Shown here piece by piece: positions 11,779-23,154 of a stretch of 64,000 nucleotides of DNA. Within the stretch, counting starts at the first letter, position 1, and each line of letters begins with the position of its first letter. Made by a program: the position numbers and the translations under genes. The notes beneath the pieces were generated by a model. The model saw only the letters and a program-made list of their open reading frames with translations. It searched no databases and was not told the origin of the DNA. This DNA comes from Lepturacanthus savala (Eukaryota > Chordata > Actinopteri > Scombriformes > Trichiuridae), in the NCBI GenBank assembly GCA_030544235.1, contig CM060467.1, forward strand, positions 1,732,001 through 1,796,000, written 5' to 3'.

Positions 11779-12945
11779 CCTCGACCTCCCGTTCAAAGCA
11801 AAGTTGGCTCCTTATTTATGTGCAAATTTGCTCTCAGGCCCTACGAGGGTGGCGCGCATGCTGAATCTCTCCTTTCTGGGCTTTAGCAGATTATCCCGCT
11901 GCTCCCTTTGGTCCCCGTCGCCCTAAGCCCAGCTGCCCCGACCTTTTGTCATTGAGACTTTCTCTTCTCGCCTTGGTGTCTTTCTTTACCTCCTCCTCCT
12001 CCTCCCTCCTTCACGCCGCAAGGCCTGAACTCCCCCCCTCCTCCTTCCTCCTCCTCCATCTTGTCCCTCTCTTCCCCGTCTCCTGCCTCCCCCCTTCACT
12101 CCCTCTCAAAGGGCCATTATATCGCTCTCTTCATGGACAAAGGACCCTGGAGAGACATGAGGGAACGAGAAAGAGAGAGAGAGAGAATAAACATGGCCGG
12201 TGCTTTGCTGCTCTCTCGTTCCTAATCGATGAAAGTGGCCCACGTGGAGCTCTGAAGGCTAATCGATACCCACCCCCTCCCCTCTCCTCCCTGCTCCTTT
12301 TCTTTTTTTTTCCCTTCCTATCTTTTTTCTTGACCGTCCATTTTGTTGCTGACTCTGACAAAACGCGACGGCGGAGCAGAATAATCCAGAAAAAAAGGAG
12401 GAGGGGTGGTTGGTGGTGTTTTGGGAGGGGGGGAACACCCCTTATCACTTCTCTCTAGGGGGGTTTCCAAAGGATCGGTACATGTGTCTTGCAAAACGAA
12501 TGTGTGTGTGTGTGTGTAGCGCAAAAAAAGAAGAAGAAGAGAATGAAATCAACAACATGACCTTTGCTGACCCCGTCCCAATCCGCCCAACATATTCTCC
12601 TCCCCCCCTTTTTTTTTCCTGCCGGGTTGCTGAGCAAACAGAAGGCTAAGAGTTGACTTTTTATTTATTTTATTTTTTTTAACACCTTACCTCGCCGTAT
12701 GGGCACATGGAAGGATTTGGGAAGCCTCAGCCTGCTAAGCCACTTCATTGTATTCTTCTCCATCTTCCCTCTCTCACCTCTCCCCTCTCTCTCCGTCTTC
12801 TGCTGTTCTCACACTGTCTGGGCCTCGGCTTCGTCTGGTCCACGTCAATATAAAAGCAGTGTCATCACAGGAAAAAGCTGCACATCTGTTTAAGGTTTTA
12901 AAAAAAAAGTAGATGTAGAAGTAGATTTTTACCATTTCAGTGTAA
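11559..12945. other. Single-copy pyrimidine/purine-rich block, candidate regulatory DNA
   Basis: Includes a (TC)n run at about 11741-11773, a GA run near 12170-12185 and long C/T-rich stretches at 11990-12110 and 12270-12340. These create long but low-complexity open frames (up to 170 codons, Leu/Ser/Pro- or Arg/Lys-rich) that I do not accept as genes. 11780-11960 and 12120-12260 are the more complex parts. Confidence 0.4.
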
Positions 12946-12949
12946 ACGG

Positions 12950-13105
12950 TTAATCACTTTAAGCCTCCAGGCCTGTTTTATTTTCAGTTTTCCTGCTAGA
13001 AATGATAATAAATGTGTAATATCTCGACAAACACAAAGGTTATGGATTTAAACCTGAATCTAAATAAATCTACAACATGTGAGATGACAGAATTATTAAG
13101 GATTT
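12950..13105 (+). repeat. Family C interspersed repeat
   Basis: Blocks 'cagttttcctgct', 'aaatgataataaatgtg', 'cacaaaggttatgga', 'ttaaacctg' and 'aaataaatctacaacatgtg' recur at 20390-20545 and 25196-25317, and in reverse at 39215-39450 and 63725-63960. No coding content. Confidence 0.75.
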
Positions 13106-13204
13106 ATAAGGAACTTAATAAATCGATGGGGAATGACATCAATTTTAAATAAATTCAAGAAGATATTTACCAGTGATATTTATTATTTGTGTCAGAAATG
13201 TTGT

Positions 13205-13680
13205 GTTTATTTTGTTTATTAGAGCAATTATTGATTAGCTATTGCATTGATCAGCAACTATAACATTTATTTCCTGGTTTCTTTAGTCTCTATAATAGTA
13301 AACTGGTGATCTTTGGGTTGTGGACAAAAAAAGACATTTTAGGTTGAATCTTCAGCTTTGAGATTCACTTTTTACACCATTTTATGAACCAACGATTAGT
13401 CAATCAAGATTAATCAGTTAATTGATTATTTGCCAACTATCACATCAATCGCCAACTATTTCGACAATCGATTAATTGATTTAAGAAATTATTAAGAAGA
13501 AAACGTCCAAATTCTCTGGTTCCAGCTTCTCTTCTCTGATTATTTCCTGGTTTCTTTATTCTCTATAATAATAAACTGATGATCTTTGGACAAAAAAAGA
13601 CATTTTAGGTTGAATCTGCAGCTTTGAGGAAACACTGATCCACATTTTACACCATTTTATGAACCAAAGAACTAATTGAA
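13205..13680 (+). repeat. Family M cluster, about three forward copies
   Basis: Cores near 13265-13400 and 13495-13675 have the standard order: 'tatttcctggtttcttta', 'taaactgatgatcttt', 'gacattttaggttgaatct' and 'acaccattttatgaacc'. ATTAATCGATTAAT-like termini lie between the copies at about 13395-13475. Confidence 0.8.
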
Positions 13681-14585
13681 TGATTGTTTCAATGATCAAT
13701 AGATTATCAACTATCATAATAGTTGATAGTATGGTATATGCATGTTCAATAATGGATATACTGTAGTAATTGTCATGCATAGCTGTTTCTTTGTCAGGTG
13801 TCATTCTGGAGCGAATATAACGGTTAAATTAAAATCAAAGGACATAAATCGGGTTTAGACAGCGACATGTTTGTCTCTGCAGCTCCAGGATCTCGTCTAA
13901 CTGGATATTTACCAGCCTCTTTCCTTCCCTATCACCCTCCCAACACCAGCCGAGAGAAACAATTACGCTCAACTCCGCCACCGTGATGACAATGCAGCAT
14001 CCTCTTCACTTTACACCACCCGACTATTAACCGTACGCGGTAATTAACTTTCTGCGACCGCTTTATTAGCCTCCTAACAAGGCTTTTTATAATACAAATA
14101 GCAGCCAATGAAATGGCAATTCACTTTGCAAATAAGTATAAACGGCTGCCCATGAGACAGGGTTTATTGACAGGGCCTGTGGTGAAGGGAAGAGGGAAGG
14201 AGGGATGGTGATGAAGAGGAGAAGGTTGAAGGCAGGGTGGTGGAGATGATGCAGCCCATACAGCACAACTGCTCCCATGGGCCATTGTTTGTTGTGTCTG
14301 CGGCGGAGCATTGTTTCGCTCCCTATTAACCTCCTGGCCCCGCCGCGGCAGAGCGGGAAAAGATGGGCGGATTCAAAATGACAGACATGGCCTCGTGACA
14401 TGGGAGGTGAGGAGTGGTTTTAACAGGAGCTCAGGGGCGTCTGGATAAATAAAGATGGAGGAGGGGGAGGAGAGGAGGGGGGTCCAGCCCAAACCTGGTC
14501 AGTAACACGTCTGCTGTCTGGTTAACTCAACACTAGTTACTGTCCTGAAGCTTCCTTCACAACTTTGTTTTAAAGGAGGAGGAGG
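13681..14585. other. Single-copy noncoding block, candidate regulatory DNA
   Basis: 13860-14400 has mixed GC and many TTAAT/ATTA words, is not repeated elsewhere in the window and has no coding signature. An open frame of 104 codons on the minus strand shows no domain. 14405-14480 is G-rich. Confidence 0.4.
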
Positions 14586-14589
14586 AGGC

Positions 14590-15165
14590 TGCAAGAAGAA
14601 CACGTTGATTTGTTCAGTTTTTCTATAAATTGTCCTAGTTTATTGTGACAGATGATGATGGTCTGATGTGGATTATGTTGCTGTAGGATGAACTCCTGAC
14701 TAACTGGGTCTAGATCATGGGGTTCTGCTTAGCTCTAGAGCTCTAGTCCTAGAAAAGACCCAGACATCAGGCTTCATCCATGCTGATATACAGACGGGGG
14801 TTAATTAACCAGAGAAACCTGGTTTATTTAAGTCCATTACTGCAGAAAAGCTGGATGTCTGAGTTGTTAACTACTGATATCTGTCTTTTTTTGGGTCGTT
14901 GGGTAGTTAACTGATTATTTTTCTACCATTTAAATGTCCCATATTCTTCACTTTCCTGTGTTTTATTGTGAATTTTTCATCTCTAACCAGATTTGAAGCA
15001 GCAAAGATCATCTCAGTATAGTTTTGTTCTCAGTTCTCAGTATGTTTCTCTGTGGATTGAGTGTTTTTTAAACATGGGACAGTATTAATACACTCTCTGC
15101 TCTCATATATACAGTCATATATATATGTATATATATATAGGGCTATATAAATATATAAGGTCTAT
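14590..15165 (+). repeat. Family A interspersed repeat, copy 1
   Basis: Shares long ordered blocks with 51846-52655 and with the reverse complement of 23590-24150: 'gatgaactcctgactaact', 'agaaaagacccagacatcag', 'gctgatatacagacggggg', 'tgcagaaaagctggatgtct' and 'ttcatctctaaccagatttg'. This copy keeps the uninterrupted site GTCTAGAT at 14708-14715, where the copy at 51.9 kb carries an insertion. Compared with the other copies it lacks the middle section with 'gacatcacaactt'. Class unknown. Confidence 0.75.
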
Positions 15166-15221
15166 AAATTTCTATAATAATGTAAACGTGTGTGTTCTAA
15201 GACGTTTGAACTGTATCATAG

Positions 15222-15570
15222 AGCTGCAACGATTAGTCAATTCATTGATTAGTTGTTAACTAATGACTCAAATTGATTTGAGTCAATTTTCAGTAGAAAA
15301 TGTCTAAATTCTCTGGTTCCAGCTTCTCTTCTCTGATTATTTCCTGGTCTCTTTAGTCTCTATAATAATAAACTGATGATCTTTGGGTTGTGGACAGAAA
15401 AAGACATTTTAGGTTGAGACAAACCTGGTCAGTAACATGTCTACTGGAAGCTGGAACCAGAGAATTTGGACATTTTATTCTACTCAAATTAATAAATTGA
15501 TTATCAAAATAGCTGGTGATTAGTTTAATAGTTGTCAACTCATAGACTAATCACCTAATCTGCAGCTCTT
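15222..15570. repeat. Family M copies in head-to-head arrangement
   Basis: 15222-15415 reads forward (starts 'agagctgcaacgattagtca'). It is followed by 15440-15570 in reverse ('agctggaaccagagaatttg', ending 'ctgcagctct'). Together they form an imperfect inverted pair. Confidence 0.75.
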
Positions 15571-16999
15571 CTTTCAAGGCACCTGTTTGATTTGTGGTAT
15601 TAAGGAACATTTATTTCCAATACACATGTTCTGAATGAGCACAGCTGTAATTTTCATTGATTTTACATGTGGTTTTGGCTCCATCATGGATGATCACACT
15701 GAAGCTGCTGTTGCTTTGCTGCTTTTCTTGCAGAATCTGTGTAGTAACAAATATGTGTCATGCAAACTCAGCTGTTGATAGTTATATAAGTGAACAGCTG
15801 TGGTTCCAGCTGTCCTTATGTTTGTAAAATGCTGCTATTTAAGATGTTGTTAGACTATTACACTGTCCAAAGTGAACTTGATGCTTTCTTTGACCCAGAA
15901 ACCTCCTGAAAGCATAAAACTCATCTCGAAAAACTCAAATTGATTCACTTCTCAGTTTATTAGTAGCTGATAGTGACTCAAGTCTGAACAGCCGCATTTT
16001 TCACATAAAGTCAACACGACAACATCTTGATGCATGTTAACTCTCCAGAAAACCATTAATTCGTATACAAACTCGCTCTACAGGTGGAAGTGAATAAGAA
16101 TAAGAAATAAGCTGGAAGAAGCTAAAGAGGCACATGGTGAAGCAGCAACAAATCACAGAAGCCAACAGACAAAAATAATTAGCGTTCTAATCTATCTCCA
16201 AGCTCCCTCTTATTTTTACATCGAGGTTTATGTATGAATTAATGGTTTGATTAATTGTTTAATCTATAAAAGGCCAAATTACAGTGAAAAACACTATCAT
16301 TCATTTTCGTAGAGCACACAGTGTGAATTTCATGTGGATCAAATGGTGTTTGTTAACTTGCAGTTACTCCCTGTTGCCAGTAGGGGGCCATATGACAAAA
16401 TCTGAAGAAAATAAAGGAGAAATCTGGTCGTTTAGTAGTTATAATTAGGGTCCTTGGTCTACATTTACAATGGTCTAGTTTTATTTAAGTAAATAAAGTA
16501 TTTTATTCTAGTTTTAGTTAATCGTCTTTATTTAATCTTTGACAGCAGGTTGATAGTAATGTAAATCAAAATTAATCTAGTCAGGTATCTGTAACAATAG
16601 GAATTATTGGTAGGAACCTTTGTTTAGTTCAGTGTGACACAGGGACATGTTTTGAAGTGACACCACCGAGCTGAATGTTCCCTACATAATAAAAGTTCTA
16701 ACCCAGCAGGTTAAAACAGTAGCAGAGTAGTTTCTGGTGATGGAGGAACAGACGTCGCCGCATTTAGTGCCGACAGCGCTGATGGATGCTACACATCCAG
16801 TGAAGGCAATACTTTGATAATTTAAAAAAAATCTGTGAAGAAAGAGTCAGTTTTTATTGAATAAAGTAGATTTTGTGTTATTTGTCAACAAAAGTCAGTG
16901 GTTTAGGGCGTTTGATCTAATTTTCATCATGAAAAAGACAATCGTTGACATATATCCTGTCTAGTATCATCTAACGATATTAACGCTGATTTCCATCAT
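15571..16999. other. AT-rich noncoding DNA
   Basis: No gene recognised. Around 16370-16390 'gttgccagtagggggccatatgac' wording resembles a common fish repeat. A 25-bp stretch at about 16699-16723 recurs inverted at 36306-36330, indicating another interspersed family. The rest has no recognised content. Confidence 0.35.
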
Positions 17000-17700
17000 G
17001 ATTCCACATAAAACCAAAAACATGTTTCCTCCAGTCGAGGCACAACTCTCATAAATTACCGCCTGTCAATATTTAACTTCGAGTTCATTCTGTCAAACGC
17101 GATCAACTCATCCAACGCCGCCAGATCCGTGGATCCGGCCGACAAAGTACTGCAGGCTTTTACCCCTCAGAACACCCCTGTTCTTTCGTGAATAGATGAG
17201 GTCTCTGTCGCTTTACATGGGAACGGATGCAATCTCTGCCTCCTCTTATGTGTCCGAGTATTACAGAGATTGCGAGAACTAGGCGAGCTAAACCCCCTCG
17301 ACAGCCTTACCTGCGGATCCAGTCGGGAGTGAAACAACAACGTCTTTGCCACACATCGAGAAGGCTTGTGGGAAGAAGAGGAGGGCTGGAGGAAGGTAGC
17401 CCCTAAGAGGATGAACCGTGGGATTTAGAGTCCTGGCGGGTAGGGCAGAACGCCAGATATTCTCTGCTGGAAAGTCCCGCGGATCAGATGAAGCTGTCAA
17501 GCAGGGCGGCGAGATGAGAGAGCCATAGGGAGAGAGGGGAGCTTGGAGATGGAGGCCGGGCAGGGAAGCTCAGCGGATAGCAGAGACAGAGAGCTTAGGC
17601 TGAGGATCAGGGCTGTTTTACAGGAAACTGTCAAAGGTAGAGGCAGGCAGAGGAAGCCCAGATAGCGTGTGACTGGAGAATCAATGAGCTGCAGAAATGG
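17000..17700. other. Single-copy GC-balanced block, candidate regulatory DNA
   Basis: Complex sequence with many CpGs (17090-17500) and a purine-rich tail (17510-17660), unlike the AT-rich surroundings and not repeated in the window. The minus-strand frames of 61 and 70 codons show no domain. A conserved noncoding element or an untranslated exon are both possible. Confidence 0.35.
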
Positions 17701-18253
17701 AAAGTTTAACTCAAAATAATTCCCACAAAGATCAGATTAAGAAAGTGGGTTAAACTCTGTTTTTTTTGGGTTTGATTAGGGGTTGAAAAGGGAAAATATC
17801 CGGTAAATTTCCAGAAACTTTCCATTGGAAGTTAGTAGGAGTGGTTAATCTGTCTATTTCCTAATCCGATTTGAATGTGATTATCAAGGTTGATTTTTTC
17901 CATTATTAACGGTTCTCGATTTGTGATCATGAGTTAATGATTTTCCATTTGACAACATGGCCTCATATCCTTGTGTGCAAATTAACAAGAAGATCAGTTT
18001 ATTAACTGTTTTTTTTTTTTAAATAAATGAGTTTAAGCCCAGAAATCAAGTGAATCTGATCAAATGAACCATGTTTTTCAGAGACAAAAACTTTGGAATG
18101 GTCAGATTTGAATGGGACCAAATAATGAGGGTTGATATATCTATTATTTAGGCCAATTTCAGTTATAAAACATTCAACAAGTAATATTTCATGCAATTGA
18201 GGGTTAATTCCCATAGAAGGTTTCCAACTTGTAAAATTCCAAATTTACAACCC
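17701..18253. other. AT-rich noncoding DNA
   Basis: No recognised repeat, gene or RNA. A poly-T run lies near 18008-18020. Confidence 0.35.
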
Positions 18254-18684
18254 TACACTACTGGTTAAAAGTTTGGGGTCATCCAGACAATTTAGTGTTT
18301 TCCCATGAAAATCACACTTTTATTTACCACCATGAGTTATAAAATGAATAGAAAGACATTGACAAGGTTAGAAATTATATATTTTTTTCCTTCAAACTTT
18401 GCTTTTGTCAAAGGAACATGAGTTTTCTATTTTCTCTCAGCAGCTAAACTGTTTTCAGCTGTGCTAACATGATAGCATCAAGTGTTTTCTAATCATCCAT
18501 CAAATACATTGATCCATTAGTTGCTGGAAATGGGCCTCTATACAACTATGTAGATATTGATGCACCAAAAAACAGATATTAGCAGCTAGAATAGTCATTT
18601 AGAGTGGATTTATGATTAGTTTAAAGTTATATGCATTGAAAAAAACTAAACATTTCTAAGTGAGACCAAACTTTTGAACGGTAA
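18254..18684 (+). mobile_element. Non-autonomous Tc1/mariner-type MITE
   Basis: Starts 'acactactggttaaaagttt' after a TA-containing context and ends 'ccaaacttttgaacggta', giving imperfect terminal inverted repeats around 'aaaagtttgg'. 'gttaaaagtttggggtcatc' is the typical start of a widespread fish Tc1/mariner-like repeat. No transposase frame remains. A partial reverse copy lies at 8660-8865. The 9-bp minisatellite starts about 50 bp downstream. Confidence 0.7.
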
Positions 18685-18732
18685 TCGTAATTTCCCCCGA
18701 AATCATTCGCTGTCGTCTGCAACCAAAAAGCT

Positions 18733-19968
18733 GTTTGAGCAGCAGGAGCAGCAGGAGTAGCAGGAGTAGCAGGAGTAGCAGGAGCAGCAGGAGCAGCAGG
18801 AGTTGCAGGAGCAGCAGGAGTAGCAGGAGTAGCAGAAGCAGCAGGAGTAGCAGGAGCAGCAGGAGCAGCAGGAGTAGCAGGAGTTGCAGGAGCAGCAGGA
18901 GCAGCAGGAGCAACAGGAGTTGCAGGAGCAGCAGGAGTAGCAGGAGTAGCAGGAGCAGCAGGAGTAGCAGGAGCAGCAGGAGCAGCAGGAGTAGCAGGAG
19001 TTGCAGGAGCAGCAGGAGCAGCAGGAGTAGCAGGAGTAGCAGGAGTAGCAGGAGCAGCAGGAGTAGCAGGAGTAGCAGAAGCAGCAGGAGTAGCAGGAGC
19101 AGCAGGAGCAGCAGGAGTAGCAGGAGTTGCAGGAGCAGCAGGAGCAGCAGGAGCAACAGGAGTTGCAGGAGCAGCAGGAGTAGCAGGAGTAGCAGGAGCA
19201 GCAGGAGTAGCAGGAGCAGCAGGAGCAGCAGGAGTAGCAGGAGTTGCAGGAGCAGCAGGAGCAGCAGGAGTTGCAGGAGCAGCAGGAGTAGCAGGAGTAG
19301 CAGGAGCAGCAGGAGTAGCAGGAGCAGCAGGAGCAGCAGGAGTAGCAGGAGCAGCAGGAGTAGCAGGAGCAGCAGGAGTAGCAGGAGCAGCAGGAGCAGC
19401 AGGAGTAGCAGGAGTAGCAGGAGTAGTAGGAGTAGCAGGAGTAGCAGGAGTAGCAGGAGCAGCAGGAGTAGCAGGAGCAGCAGGAGCAGCAGGAGTAGCA
19501 GGAATAGCAGAAGTAGCAGGAGTTGCAGGAGCAGCAGGAGTAGCAGGAATAGCAGAAGTAGCAGGAGCAGCAGGAGCAGCAGGAGTTGCAGAAGCAGCAG
19601 GAGCAGCAGGAGCAGCAGGAGTTGCAGAAGCAGCAGGAGCAGTAGGAGTAGCAGGAGTAGCAGGAGTGGCAGGAGTAGTAGGAGCAGTAGGAGTAGCAGG
19701 AGCAGCAGGAGTAGCAGGAGCAGCAGGAGTAGCAGGAGCAGCAGAAGTAGCAGGAGCAGCAGAAGTAGCAGGAGTAGCAGGAGTAGTAGGAGTAGCAGGA
19801 GTAGCAGGAGCAGCAGGAGTAGCAGGAGTAGCAGGAGTAGTAGGAGCAGTAGGAGTAGCAGGAGTAGCAGGAGTAGCAGGAGTAGCAGGAGTAGCAGGAG
19901 TAGCAGGAGCAGCAGGAGTAGCAGGAGTAGCAGGAGTAGCAGGAGCAGCAGGAGCAGCAGGAGCAGAG
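18733..19968. repeat. 9-bp GCAGGAGYA minisatellite, about 137 units
   Basis: Tandem 9-mers of type GCAGGAGTA / GCAGGAGCA with rarer GTTGCAGGA, CAACAGGAG and AGCAGAAGY variants. The first part has a higher-order period of 243 bp (27 units): the variant 'caacaggagttgcag' occurs at 18911 and 19154, and 'agtagcagaagcagc' near 18828 and 19071. Because the unit is a multiple of three and largely stop-free, long frames arise on both strands (Ala-Pro-Thr, poly-Leu, Ser-Ser-Arg and Val-Ala-Gly repeats). I treat these as consequences of the repeat, not as genes. Confidence 0.9.
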
Positions 19969-20175
19969 AAACCCAGCAGCAGACTGGACATATGAGCAGC
20001 GTTTAACGTGTCGTTTTGTGTCCGGACTCCACTCGTTCTGGGGGAAGGAGTGTTAAATTACGCAGAAGGAGGTAGCGGGACCTTGTCAGGACACGGCGTG
20101 GCGTCCGGTAGAACGCCGTGGATGGACGTGGCACCGGTTTGTGCCCCCCGGAGTGACCTGTCAGGCCTCATGACC

Positions 20176-20211
<36 letters not shown>

Positions 20212-20389
20212 CGCAGCAGAAGAGGGTAGATTAAAGGCCGAGAGAGGGAAAAGGAAGCCGCTGTATCTCTGTCTCCTTTATCATTAACTTATGGCGTTTC
20301 AGACTCTTTCATCTCTGCACTTCTTGTGTTTTCGGTACTTTCTGTGGTGCTGAAAGTGTAAGTGAAGGGTTGTGAATCACAATGTCTGT
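19969..20389. other. Single-copy GC-rich block with a CA microsatellite
   Basis: 20010-20180 is GC-rich, complex and not repeated in the window. A (CA)n tract of about 15 units follows at 20180-20210. No gene recognised. Confidence 0.4.
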
Positions 20390-20545
20390 TAACCACTTAA
20401 ACCCCAGGCCTGTTTATCAGTTTTCCTGCTCTAAATGATAATAAATGTGGAATATCTCTATAACCATAAAGGTTATTGGACTTAAACCTGGAATTAAAAT
20501 AAATCTACAACATGTGAAGAGTCAGAATCTATTTATGTTGCTGAT
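20390..20545 (+). repeat. Family C interspersed repeat
   Basis: Matches 12950-13105 closely: 'cctgtttatcagttttcctg', 'aaatgataataaatgtgga', 'ccataaaggttattgga', 'ataaatctacaacatgtga' and then 'gagtcagaatctatttatg'. A family F fragment ('taccaaactgacccaaatca') follows at about 20600-20645. Confidence 0.75.
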
Positions 20546-21100
20546 ATAGAGAAAATAGACTTAGAATAATTGAAAAAAAAAAATCTAACAAAGTAAAACG
20601 TACCAAACTGACCCAAATCAGGAAAAATTATATAATAATGTAACTTGTCTCATATTAATTTTCAAGTTTCATTGACTTTTATATTAGTAAATGTGCTATA
20701 ACATAGAATAAAGGTTCTATAATATGTCCAATACCACAGATATTTGGTTAAAATATATCAGATGAATGAAGTTTTGGAATAGGAATAAAAATATGAAATG
20801 GAACAAGGACACTAACAATAAGAGAATTATTGAATTATATTGAATTATACAGTATAGAAAAGCTGTGCAGGTTTTACAGTGTTTGATTCCAACAAATGAA
20901 AATAGAACTGCATTTTTTTTTTAATTCAGTTCTTTGAGCTGCGACCTGTGATTATGTTCATATGTTAGACGTATTTTACATTAAAAATCTCATTCACAAT
21001 CACAGCAGCTCTTACTGAGACACGTAATACGAGCACCTTCTTGTTCTTGTATGTTTTCTCTCTTCTATCTCCAGTCAGCGATTGTGTCTAACCTCCTTTT
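20546..21100. other. AT-rich noncoding DNA
   Basis: Family F fragment at about 20575-20645. The remainder is AT-rich with no recognised feature. Confidence 0.35.
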
Positions 21101-21850
21101 TTCTGCCTCAAGGTGCTGCAGCTTTTCACTCAGATTTTCTATTGTGCCTCGTGAGGCTAAAACCTTGACGTGAGAAGCTGGTGGTTAGCTGATGTACAGG
21201 GTCATGCAGCAGGTGAATCTGCCGCCGTACGCACCATCGCAGCCGAACGGCGTGGAAACGAAGCATAGGATCTCGCTTTTTTGGCGTTCAGCGTATTCCC
21301 GTGACACTTCAGGGGTTACAAATCAGATTAATAAACGCTTAATTGCTTTAAAAGGAAATTCCCCTGGCTTTAATCGAATATTAATCACTGCTTATCGCCG
21401 TGTTTTAGTCACACTTAATAACCGTGCCTTATTCTGCCTTTTTGCCTCCTTTTGTCTGTTTTCCGGCGTGTGCAATGGCAAAAATGGTTAGTGTTCCGGA
21501 TGACTGAATCACCGCCTTTATTTCTAATAGACTTGATTATCTTCTGTATCCTCCTGTTTTTTCTTTTTTTTTATTACCCCATCAAAAAACCCTGTTCTTC
21601 ACTGGATTGGTTAGACCTTGAATGCATGTTTTTCCTCCACAGTACTATACATTAAAGTATTTCCCAGACATAATGTAGGTAAATTTCTGTGAATAAACAC
21701 TCCTGTGGATGCAGAAAACAGGGATTTTTGAAATGATGCTCGTTTCCCTCATGATTTGCTGGAGCATCTCAAGGTTTCATGTGATAAAAGCGATGAAAAT
21801 GCAATATTAACAAGTACAGTTCCATCTTATGCATATTTTTTTATATATAT
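21101..21850. other. Single-copy block, candidate regulatory DNA
   Basis: 21180-21480 is unusually complex, with CpGs, TTAATCGAATATTAAT-type homeodomain-like words and no match in the window. The 99-codon frame it contains has no recognisable domain, and there is no splice or RNA evidence. From 21490 on the sequence becomes AT-rich. Confidence 0.4.
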
Positions 21851-22775
21851 ACAGTTGTGTTCATAATAATAGCAGTGTGTTAAAAACTTGAGTAAAGCCA
21901 ACATCCTCATAATCTTTGTTATTTCCATGCAATGGAAATGCTGCATTTTACATCCTAAATCAAAATGTGAAGAAAATGTAATGCAACGGGAATAAGGTTT
22001 AGTTTTGTTGGTCTAGAACCAAGATGCTGCTGGTTTACTGTATTTGGGGTTGTTGTCGTGTTAAAACTCATATTTCAAGTGTATTTCCTCTTCAGCATAA
22101 GGCAACATGACCACTTTAATTATTTAGATATAGGCAAACTGATCCATGATGCCTTGTCTTTGTGCCAAAGAGAAAACAATTTGCCAAAGAACACATCAAC
22201 TGGCCTAAAGAGAAATGGAGAAACATTCTGGGGACTGATGAAAGTCAGGCCTGTTCATTGCATATAAGGCATCTTGGATCAGTTTGCCTATATCAAAGTA
22301 CTTGTAGAGGTCATGTTGCCTTATGCCGAAGAGGAAATGCTCTTGAAATGTGAGTTTCAACAAGTCAATGACCCCAAACTCACCAGTAAACCAGCAGCAT
22401 GTTGGTTCCAGACCAATAAAATTAAAGTTCTGGAGTGGCCAACCCAATCCCTGGACCTTAATCCCATTTAAAACCTGTTGTCTGACATTAAAATTGGTGT
22501 TTCAGAGGAATTTTGAGGCTGAAACAGGTGTACATGTGAAGCAGATCTCAGAAACCGTGGTTATAACAACTCGATATTACTGTATTTAGTAATTGTTATT
22601 TCTTTTAACTTCATTTTCTGTAAAATATTTCAAAAATTGACTCATTTTCCTTCACATTTTGATTTAGGACATAAAAAGCAGCGTTTCCGATGCACCAAAA
22701 TATAAAACTAATAGAAGGATTTTGGCTTTACTCCTGTTTTTAAACACACTGCTGTTATTTCTGCTCTCACTCCCA
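21851..22775 (+). mobile_element. Degenerate Tc1-like DNA transposon
   Basis: The left end 'acagttgtgttcataataat' continues 'agcagtgtgttaaaaac...gagtaaagcca'. The right end carries the reverse complement ('tggctttactcctgttttta', 'acacactgctgttatttctg'), giving terminal inverted repeats of about 50 bp with mismatches. It encodes fragments of a DDE transposase. A 90-100 bp piece of the coding region is additionally present in inverted orientation at 22066-22155, so the copy is rearranged as well as mutated. Confidence 0.85.
22162..22471 (+). pseudogene. Tc1-like transposase fragment (broken)
   Basis: Two frames hold recognisable parts of a Tc1/mariner DDE transposase, the enzyme that cuts and pastes the element. 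About 22162-22250 (one frame) gives AKEHINWPKEKWRNIL followed by a TDES motif, in the region of the second catalytic Asp. 22274-22471 (another frame) gives MLPYAEEEMLLK, then NDPKLTSK and LEWPTQSLDLNPI, leading to the catalytic Glu region, which is lost after 'NPI' by a stop. The N-terminal paired-like DNA-binding part is not recognisable. Frameshifts, internal stops and an inverted duplication make it inactive. Confidence 0.85.
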
Positions 22776-23154
22776 ATTTCCATCCATTACCTGTGGCTGT
22801 TCAACGAGATGGACCATTTTGTCAACCTATCACATCCCTGGAAGCGGAGGTTCTTTGTCTCCAGGGCAATGACTGACCACACCAACGAATCTTTGCTGCG
22901 TCCAACCCGAATATCCCCTGACACGTCGCTTCCAGAGCATAATTCAACCTGATTGGCTCTGGCTGCGCTGGAAGGCACGACTCCGGCCCGTCCAGCGTAT
23001 TCCTGTAGCCCAGGGCCGTTGTGGGAAGAGGGGAAGGAAGTGCGTTAATCCTGGTCCAGTTAACGCCACCGCTGAAGATGAAGGGGAAAAAAGCCTCGTC
23101 GCTTGAGAAGAATCAATATGAGCTTTTTTGGGGGAAAATCACGCCGTTTCAACA
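22776..23154. other. Single-copy block, candidate regulatory DNA
   Basis: GC-balanced and complex, flanked by a transposon on one side and a hAT-like element on the other, with no match in the window. A 76-codon frame lacks domain features. Confidence 0.35.

Noticed and set aside
11946..12458. 170-codon plus-strand frame
   Set aside because: Low-complexity Leu/Ser/Pro and Arg/Lys composition from pyrimidine-rich DNA; a 105-codon frame overlaps on the other strand, as expected for such composition.
18627..19991. Open frame of 454 codons, Ala-Pro-Thr rich, on the minus strand (and a 423-codon Ser-Ser-Arg frame on the plus strand)
   Set aside because: Entirely a product of the stop-free 9-bp minisatellite; several frames on both strands are open at once, and there is no non-repetitive coding part, promoter or splice structure.
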